Shown here: positions 23,994-29,403 of the stretch, in pieces | Position numbering within the stretch: position 1 is the stretch's first letter | How the letters are laid out: each line of letters opens with the position of its first letter | Assembly: GCA_964589825.1 (NCBI GenBank) | Contig: CAZPUS010000033.1 | Location: 1 to 29,403, forward strand | Source of the DNA: CAZPUS01 sp964589825 | GTDB taxonomy: Bacteria > Fibrobacterota > Chitinivibrionia > Chitinivibrionales > WJKA01 | Length of the DNA stretch: 29,403 bases | Reading direction: 5' to 3' | Program-made: the position numbers and the translations under genes | Notes under the pieces: generated by a model | What the model was told of the DNA's origin: nothing | The model's input: the letters and a program-made list of their open reading frames with translations, nothing else | Database searches by the model: none

Positions 23994-24650
23994 TTAAAAA
24001 AGTGCCTTTATCTTTTGTTCCGATTCCGTAATATTCTCGGATACGATACGTGCTTTATCTCCGGATTTGTCTATGTTTTCCAGAACATCTTGAATTTCAC
24101 CGATCAATGTGGAAAATTTGTCCACTATGGGCACAAACGTCTTCCCGTAACTTCCCGCTTTCTGAGATTGAATACGTGCATTAATGGATATGAATCGAGC
24201 TTCTTCGAGTAAGTCACGAATCTGCTCTGAAGAGTGGGATATAAGCTCGTGTGTACTGTCCAGATCACTACCGAGGGATGCAAATTCATCCGATATCTGA
24301 TTGGCAGCACCCGCTTTTTGGGCATTCCGTGACTTGAACGATTCGATCAGGTCATACACTACCCGCATCGCCGATGCAGGAATCACCTTGTCTTCGGAAT
24401 CGCTCTCCTGCTTTGCCTGCTCGAATATTTTTCGCACACCGGTGAGTTCAAATATTGCATCGTAGCGGTGGGCGTGTATCATCTGCTTAAAATCGGTATA
24501 CACAGGAATATTCCGTTTTTGCGCTTCCCGCATACCAACTGCATCGGTATCAAGGTCGGCAACTGCGGCAACCCGATGGGCATCGACCTCTGCAAACTCA
24601 TTCAAAATCGCCACCGAAGCCTTTCCCGCTCCGATTACAAGGATATCCAT
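23994..24650 (-). CDS. Rossmann-domain protein with MCP-signalling-tip-like C-terminus
   Basis: The protein has 218 residues. AGGAG precedes the ATG by 9 nt. Residues 1 to about 95 form a nucleotide-binding Rossmann-like domain: VIGAGKASVAIL (7-12 GxGxxS loop), AAVADLDTDA, then IPVYTDF. Similar N-terminal domains occur in some PAS histidine kinases, where the ligand is not settled. Residues about 96-218 are helical with no membrane span. Segment 152-188 (FISINARIQSQKAGSYGK then TFVPIVDKF) resembles the hairpin tip of MCP signalling domains (LLALNATIEAASAGEAGK then GFAVVANEV in the neighbours), but the IEA Glu is Gln. It could be a soluble redox- or NAD-responsive partner of the receptor array. 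This is inference. Confidence 0.75.
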   Translation of the reverse strand: MDILVIGAGKASVAILNEFAEVDAHRVAAVADLDTDAVGMREAQKRNIPVYTDFKQMIHAHRYDAIFELTGVRKIFEQAKQESDSEDKVIPASAMRVVYDLIESFKSRNAQKAGAANQISDEFASLGSDLDSTHELISHSSEQIRDLLEEARFISINARIQSQKAGSYGKTFVPIVDKFSTLIGEIQDVLENIDKSGDKARIVSENITESEQKIKALF

Positions 24651-24690
24651 ATGTGAACACTCCTGCTTTCTATCTGGTCATTTCCTAAAC

Positions 24691-24710
24691 TGAGCGATAT
24701 TATTCGCTCA
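24691..24710. repeat. 7-bp perfect hairpin between MCP and Rossmann-protein genes
   Basis: TGAGCGA (24691-24697) pairs with TCGCTCA (24704-24710) over a 6-nt loop. The 9-mer CGCTCAATT starts at 24705, shared with other elements near the chemotaxis cluster. No T tract follows, so it is more likely an operator or processing site than a terminator. Confidence 0.4.
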
Positions 24711-24796
24711 ATTCGCGTATTACTATAAAATGGTCCGTCATGAAATATTCAAATCCCTGCTAAACACCGTCCCTATCTGTGCAGTTACATTTATGG

Positions 24797-25696
24797 TTAC
24801 ACTTTAAACTGATCCACAATCTGTTTAAGCTGGGCCGAAAGCTTGGCAAGCTCCTGTGCGCTCTCCTTTATCTGATCCACTCCTTTTGCTGTATCTGCAG
24901 ATGCTGAATTTACTCCCTGAATATTAGACGAAACTTCTTTAAGACCACCAGCCGATTCCTGCACGTTACGGGCAATTTCATTAGACGCTTCACTCGCACC
25001 ACTCACATTACGTGATATTTCATTCACGGTAGCCGACTGCTCTTCCACCGCACTCACGATCGTCTGTGATATCTCGGTAACCTGTTCTATCACCGTGGCG
25101 ATCTCTTCTATCGCAGTAACAGACTCACTGGTGTCGGTCTGAATTTGTTCTATTTTTCCGCGTATCTCCTCGGTCGCTTCACCGGTCTGTTTTGCCAGCT
25201 CCTTCACTTCATTGGCCACCACCGCAAAGCCTTTTCCCGCCTCTCCGGCAGAGGCCGCTTCTATCGTGGCATTAAGTGCCAGCAGATTCGTCTGATCCGC
25301 GATGTCGTTAATCGTGTCAACCACTTTGCCAATCTCCTTTGATGATGATCCGAGTTTTTCCATCTGCTGGCGAGTGGTTGAAGCTTTTGAATTGGCCTGC
25401 TTTGCAACATCAAGTTCTTTCTGACAGTTTTTGGACACCTCGTTCAACGACGAGTTCATCTCTTCGATCGAAGACGCGACCGTACTTACCGAAGTGGACA
25501 TCTCCTCTGCTGAAGAAGCGATACTGTTGACGTTCGTAGTCGCCTGTTCGGTCGCGGATGCGACCGTATTCGACTGGTTACTCATCTCCTCCGCATTCGA
25601 CGCGAGCTGGTTGGATGTAGTGGAAAGCTCCTCTGACGAATTCGACAACGTAACGGTATTGTCCGAAATATTCCGCACCATGGACTGCAATTTTTC
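24797..25696 (-). repeat. 900-bp direct repeat, downstream copy (MCP signalling domain)
   Basis: Identical by eye to 26843-27742, offset 2046 bp. It starts at the stop codon and covers 299 residues of the signalling domain. Identity ceases in the codon next to the Glu of FVEKLQ (GTT here, GTG in the other copy). Confidence 0.95.
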
Positions 25697-26800
25697 AACA
25701 AACACATTGAAATAATGAGCCAGATCGCCTACTTCATCTTTTGCGACCATTTCCAGTCGTTTGGTAAGATCACCTTCTCCCTCTGAAATATCACGAAGCA
25801 TATCGGTCAGACGAGTCACCGACCCCGAAATGCGTATACCGATTACAGTGGTCAGGACTGCGATAGAAATGAGTGCACCTGTCATAAGCAGGCCAATAAG
25901 AAAAAAAGATGCGGTGGTGGTTGCGACTGTGTTTTTCTGAAAACGTGACTGTGCATCCGCCAATGCATCATGAGTTTGAGTAAGCAAACCTGCGATGGCA
26001 CGTCGCTCATTGTCGATTGTTTCCATATGTGATATATATTTATCCACAAGTTGTTTAATCCGTGTATTCGCTTTATGCGCACTGACCGGCATTTGGGCGA
26101 AGGGAGTGTTTTTCAGCCGCTTGATATCCTGTGCCGAATTCTCCAAAGCCTTTTCGAGAAATGCCTGCAGCTCTTTTGTCGCCGCCGTATCATAGGCCAT
26201 GCGATAAAAAAGCTTCTGTATGCCCAGCATGGCCACGCTATTGTTATTCGCACCCTGTATCACTTTACGTTCAAGCGTACTGACGTTTCGTGCCTGTGCC
26301 GGATCGGCAAGTCTTTCCACCACCTTTGCGATATACCCGTTTGACTGTGCCAGGGATTTGTTAGACAAATCCATGACAGATGCTTCGATTTCAAGATTTC
26401 TCCTTTTTAATTGCCCGATTGTAGAAAAACGCTTTTTCACACCGGCTATATCCATATCGATATCGCCATGTGCATTTATTTGTCTCGCGATACTATCGAT
26501 CATTTGTATAAATCGAGTCTCACGCTGCCCGGATGGTTTTGTCGAATTGAAATATTTGTTTGCAATTCTGGTCAGTTGTTGTACATTTCCGTTGAGTTTT
26601 ACAACACTATTTGTTTTCTGTAAATTACTCCGCGCATTATGTATTGAAAAAAACAGAACTCCCACGAGAAAAAGCAAGACAATAAGCTGAACGGCCACAG
26701 GCAATAATAGTTTTCCGTTAAGAGAGAGCCTGTTTCCATGAAACACTTTTATTTTACGCAGAAAACTGAATACACCGTACTGAGACGGAATACCGGTCAT
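24797..26800 (-). CDS. Methyl-accepting chemotaxis protein, long helical sensor
   Basis: The protein has 667 residues, with AAGGAG 6 nt before the ATG. A first membrane span is at about 33-52 (LPVAVQLIVLLFLVGVLFF), preceded by an unusually long 32-residue N-terminal tail. The periplasmic part (about 53-293) is almost all helical, rich in Lys, Gln and Asn, of HBM or double four-helix-bundle type. The second span is about 297-320, HAMP about 321-373 (GEGDLTKRL). The signalling domain has the tip DQTNLLALNATIEAASAGEAGKGFAVVANE near 499-530, given here in parts as DQTNLLALN and AGEAGKGF. There is no C-terminal CheR/CheB-tether pentapeptide (ends VDQFKV). Residues 369-667 are identical to the neighbouring receptor. 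Confidence 0.96.
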   Translation of the reverse strand: MTGIPSQYGVFSFLRKIKVFHGNRLSLNGKLLLPVAVQLIVLLFLVGVLFFSIHNARSNLQKTNSVVKLNGNVQQLTRIANKYFNSTKPSGQRETRFIQMIDSIARQINAHGDIDMDIAGVKKRFSTIGQLKRRNLEIEASVMDLSNKSLAQSNGYIAKVVERLADPAQARNVSTLERKVIQGANNNSVAMLGIQKLFYRMAYDTAATKELQAFLEKALENSAQDIKRLKNTPFAQMPVSAHKANTRIKQLVDKYISHMETIDNERRAIAGLLTQTHDALADAQSRFQKNTVATTTASFFLIGLLMTGALISIAVLTTVIGIRISGSVTRLTDMLRDISEGEGDLTKRLEMVAKDEVGDLAHYFNVFVEKLQSMVRNISDNTVTLSNSSEELSTTSNQLASNAEEMSNQSNTVASATEQATTNVNSIASSAEEMSTSVSTVASSIEEMNSSLNEVSKNCQKELDVAKQANSKASTTRQQMEKLGSSSKEIGKVVDTINDIADQTNLLALNATIEAASAGEAGKGFAVVANEVKELAKQTGEATEEIRGKIEQIQTDTSESVTAIEEIATVIEQVTEISQTIVSAVEEQSATVNEISRNVSGASEASNEIARNVQESAGGLKEVSSNIQGVNSASADTAKGVDQIKESAQELAKLSAQLKQIVDQFKV

Positions 26801-26842
26801 GTGAAGCTCCTTAAGGTAGTTAAAATAATGGATAATGTTTCA

Positions 26843-27742
26843 TTACACTTTAAACTGATCCACAATCTGTTTAAGCTGGGCCGAAAGCTTGGCAAGCTCC
26901 TGTGCGCTCTCCTTTATCTGATCCACTCCTTTTGCTGTATCTGCAGATGCTGAATTTACTCCCTGAATATTAGACGAAACTTCTTTAAGACCACCAGCCG
27001 ATTCCTGCACGTTACGGGCAATTTCATTAGACGCTTCACTCGCACCACTCACATTACGTGATATTTCATTCACGGTAGCCGACTGCTCTTCCACCGCACT
27101 CACGATCGTCTGTGATATCTCGGTAACCTGTTCTATCACCGTGGCGATCTCTTCTATCGCAGTAACAGACTCACTGGTGTCGGTCTGAATTTGTTCTATT
27201 TTTCCGCGTATCTCCTCGGTCGCTTCACCGGTCTGTTTTGCCAGCTCCTTCACTTCATTGGCCACCACCGCAAAGCCTTTTCCCGCCTCTCCGGCAGAGG
27301 CCGCTTCTATCGTGGCATTAAGTGCCAGCAGATTCGTCTGATCCGCGATGTCGTTAATCGTGTCAACCACTTTGCCAATCTCCTTTGATGATGATCCGAG
27401 TTTTTCCATCTGCTGGCGAGTGGTTGAAGCTTTTGAATTGGCCTGCTTTGCAACATCAAGTTCTTTCTGACAGTTTTTGGACACCTCGTTCAACGACGAG
27501 TTCATCTCTTCGATCGAAGACGCGACCGTACTTACCGAAGTGGACATCTCCTCTGCTGAAGAAGCGATACTGTTGACGTTCGTAGTCGCCTGTTCGGTCG
27601 CGGATGCGACCGTATTCGACTGGTTACTCATCTCCTCCGCATTCGACGCGAGCTGGTTGGATGTAGTGGAAAGCTCCTCTGACGAATTCGACAACGTAAC
27701 GGTATTGTCCGAAATATTCCGCACCATGGACTGCAATTTTTC
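26843..27742 (-). repeat. 900-bp direct repeat, upstream copy (MCP signalling domain)
   Basis: Identical by eye to 24797-25696. Immediately outside, the sequences differ (GTG versus GTT codon, HAMP regions clearly diverged; after the stop, no similarity). The two copies are therefore bounded by coding start of the signalling domain and the stop codon. Confidence 0.95.
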
Positions 27743-28606
27743 CACGAAGGTATTGAACTGTGTGGAAAGTTCCCCTATTTCATCGGTTGACTCCGCTTTT
27801 AATCGTTTTGTCAAGTCGCCTTCTCCCGAAGCAATATCACGAAGATTGTTTGTCACACTTTTAATACGATTACTGAACCATCTGACGAACAGAATACTTA
27901 CCACAAGAAATACCGCTACCAGAATAAGAGTAATGCTTATCAGTCTTGTTCTGCTTTTCGCGACATTTTGCGATACGCCTTCTCTCTTCTGTGCAACGAG
28001 TTTATCTATATGATCAACATACACCCCGGTCCCAACAGCCGCATCCCAGGGTTCGAAATACTTGACATAGGACATTTTCGGAAGCATCTTTGACTTATCA
28101 TGAGGGTCATACCACTCATATCTCACGAATCCTTCTCCCTCGCGTTCAGCCTTTTGTGCAAGCGCGACGAACAGGTTCTTTCCCCCTTCCGCTTTATTGT
28201 ATTTCTCACTGTCCATAATTTTCCCCTCGAGGGACGGTGAAGTCGCATGCATCAAGGTGCGGGGATAAGGACTTTCGGTATTTATTACAAAAAAGTAGCC
28301 TCGCCCTTCTTTATAACGCATCATCCTGAGTTGTTCAAATGCGAGTTCGCGAGCACTGTCCTGCGACATTGCACCTGCGGCGGCACTGTCCTGATACCGG
28401 GTTAGAATCCCATACGCCGATTCGGTCAGGTGACGCAATTCGCTCTGAATCAGTTGTGTCGCTTCGGTGCGAAAATCGTTTGTCATCTTTTCACCCTGAC
28501 CCGACAACGTCATAACCGCAGAAACACCGATGATCGCGGCCAGAATAACATTCGATCCGATAAACATAACCACTGTTTTCGTACTGATTTTCATTCCTGT
28601 AAACAT
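26843..28606 (-). CDS. Methyl-accepting chemotaxis protein with single Cache domain
   Basis: The protein has 587 residues, with AAGGAG 7 nt before the ATG. A first span is at about 11-33. The periplasmic part (about 40-215) is a single Cache type 2 domain, shown by EGRGYFFVINTES, YPRTLMHATSPSLEGK, FVRYEWYDPHD and the typical YVKYFEPWDAAVGTGVYVDHID, here cited in part. Such domains bind small organic acids. The second span is about 221-242, then HAMP about 243-287 (GEGDLTKRL). The signalling domain (289-587) is identical to that of the next gene at 24797-26800. It follows cheW by 48 bp and is followed by the second MCP after 42 bp, so one transcript is likely. Confidence 0.96.
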   Translation of the reverse strand: MFTGMKISTKTVVMFIGSNVILAAIIGVSAVMTLSGQGEKMTNDFRTEATQLIQSELRHLTESAYGILTRYQDSAAAGAMSQDSARELAFEQLRMMRYKEGRGYFFVINTESPYPRTLMHATSPSLEGKIMDSEKYNKAEGGKNLFVALAQKAEREGEGFVRYEWYDPHDKSKMLPKMSYVKYFEPWDAAVGTGVYVDHIDKLVAQKREGVSQNVAKSRTRLISITLILVAVFLVVSILFVRWFSNRIKSVTNNLRDIASGEGDLTKRLKAESTDEIGELSTQFNTFVEKLQSMVRNISDNTVTLSNSSEELSTTSNQLASNAEEMSNQSNTVASATEQATTNVNSIASSAEEMSTSVSTVASSIEEMNSSLNEVSKNCQKELDVAKQANSKASTTRQQMEKLGSSSKEIGKVVDTINDIADQTNLLALNATIEAASAGEAGKGFAVVANEVKELAKQTGEATEEIRGKIEQIQTDTSESVTAIEEIATVIEQVTEISQTIVSAVEEQSATVNEISRNVSGASEASNEIARNVQESAGGLKEVSSNIQGVNSASADTAKGVDQIKESAQELAKLSAQLKQIVDQFKV

Positions 28607-28654
28607 ACAAATCTCCTTTTTAAAAAATTATACGCGTTACGATTCTGTGCCCCC

Positions 28655-29140
28655 TCAAACCTTCCCCGCTTTTTGCTCCAAAATGCAGCGTGTATTCATA
28701 ATAGCCACCAGTTGCGACTGCTGCGTTATAACACCCTGCAGGTATTTGCTTTCCACCCCGTTTACATTTGCAGGAGGACTCTCTATTTTCTCTTCATCGA
28801 CTTCTACCATATCACCGATCTTATCAACCAGCAGACCAACTATGTCGGTCGATGTCCTTTCTTCAACCTCATACCCTACAGAAAGGCCCTCGATATCACG
28901 ATCCGTTTTCAGGATTACACAACACGTGTCTCGTGTATGGTCCCGGGAATCCAGCCCAAGTCGTATGCCGAGATCGAGAATGGTAACGATTTGCCCCCGC
29001 AGGTTCATCAACCCGATGACGAAGTCCGGTGAGGGATCCACCGGTGTAATGTCGATACTGCGGTTTATTTCCTGCACAAGCAGTACATCAATTGCAAATA
29101 ACCCGTTCCCAAGATAAAACGTTGTAAATTGTCGTTGCAT
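28655..29140 (-). CDS. cheW: Chemotaxis coupling protein CheW
   Basis: The protein has 161 residues. It links receptors to the kinase CheA. Family marks are FYLGNGLFAIDVLLVQEI, PDFVIGLMNLRGQIVTILDL (with the conserved NLRG), a VGLLVDKIGDMVEV segment and YLQGVITQQSQLVAIMN near the end. AAAGGGA precedes the ATG by about 7 nt. It is the first gene of the chemotaxis cluster in the window. No cheA is adjacent within the window. Confidence 0.95.
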   Translation of the reverse strand: MQRQFTTFYLGNGLFAIDVLLVQEINRSIDITPVDPSPDFVIGLMNLRGQIVTILDLGIRLGLDSRDHTRDTCCVILKTDRDIEGLSVGYEVEERTSTDIVGLLVDKIGDMVEVDEEKIESPPANVNGVESKYLQGVITQQSQLVAIMNTRCILEQKAGKV

Positions 29141-29403
29141 GACACGTCCCTTTCACCACCTCTTCATCGCAGCCTGCCCCCGTGATACCGGATAAATCAA
29201 TTGTTCCACCACGAGAACCTTTTCAACATATCATAAATTAAAACCCAAAACTGATCCTTTGCGTCGATCAAATACGCAGTGAGTCCTGCTGCTATTGTGT
29301 TCTAGAAAATTATGGTACAACCCTGTTGATTGCCTCATGATTTTCGAGAATATAAGAGTAGTACGGATTGCAGCAGATTTCGCGAACAAAACCGCTCAAT
29401 TTA
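29141..29403. other. Region upstream of cheW
   Basis: These 263 bp to the window edge contain no supported gene. I searched the minus strand for sigma-70, sigma-28 and sigma-54 patterns and saw none that is convincing. The last 43 bases are copy B of the dispersed element. Confidence 0.5.
29361..29403 (+). repeat. Dispersed intergenic repeat, copy B (runs off the edge)
   Basis: Matches 33 of 43 positions of 16021-16063 in the same orientation, with the core ACAAAACCGCTC and then AATTTA. It may continue beyond the window. Confidence 0.4.

Noticed and set aside
25145..27576. Identical plus-strand open frames (65 and 63 codons) repeated with 2046-bp offset
   Set aside because: They are antisense to the duplicated MCP signalling domain. 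Their identity only reflects the 900-bp repeat.
29141..29403. Sigma-28 or sigma-54 promoter before cheW
   Set aside because: No TAAA-N15-GCCGATAA-like or TGGCAC-N5-TTGC-like sequence could be seen on the minus strand.

Overview
The window reads like a chromosome segment of a Gram-negative bacterium in or near the Fibrobacterota (Fibrobacter / Chitinivibrio / Chitinispirillum-like). This is inference. It rests on a TIGR02147/DUF4423-type regulator paired with a lipoprotein, secreted carbohydrate-binding-type proteins with a type IX-like C-terminal sorting tail, lipobox lipoproteins, and an outer-membrane beta-barrel protein. Coding density is high. I see no rRNA, tRNA, CRISPR array or insertion sequence.

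Layout. (1) 1-4475, minus strand: an edge-truncated secreted FN3 protein, a secreted two-CBM-like protein with a sorting tail, and an outer-membrane barrel protein. A non-coding gap between the last two holds what looks like a decayed J-domain reading frame. (2) 4785-6903, plus: a TIGR02147-type regulator overlapping a LamG lipoprotein gene, behind a near-consensus promoter. (3) 7334-9910, plus: the disaggregase clpB. (4) 9911-10719: a gene-poor stretch with two possible small minus-strand ORFs. (5) 10720-14344, plus: a PstS-like phosphate-binding protein overlapping a hybrid sensor kinase that has its own periplasmic solute-binding domain. (6) 14400-15801, minus: a haloalkane-dehalogenase-like hydrolase and a Nudix hydrolase. 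(7) 16326-19799, plus: an MltD-like lytic transglycosylase with five LysM domains, a signal peptide peptidase SppA, and a possible small membrane protein. (8) 19913-29140, minus: a ten-gene chemotaxis cluster, in transcription order cheW, Cache-type MCP, second MCP, Rossmann/MCP-tip hybrid protein, cheB, a REC protein with a cysteine cluster, cheR, cheY-like, cheX, cheY-like. No cheA or cheD is present in the window.

How it fits together. The chemotaxis cluster encodes receptors, coupling protein, both adaptation enzymes (CheR, CheB), two phospho-acceptor CheY-like proteins and a CheX phosphatase, so the kinase must be encoded elsewhere. The two adjacent MCP genes share a 900-bp block that is identical by eye, covers the whole signalling domain and ends exactly at the stop codon, which points to recent duplication or gene conversion. 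The Rossmann/MCP-tip protein and the PstS plus SBP-kinase pair are the most unusual functional units. The 5' region of the lytic transglycosylase gene can form two mutually exclusive hairpins just before the ribosome binding site.
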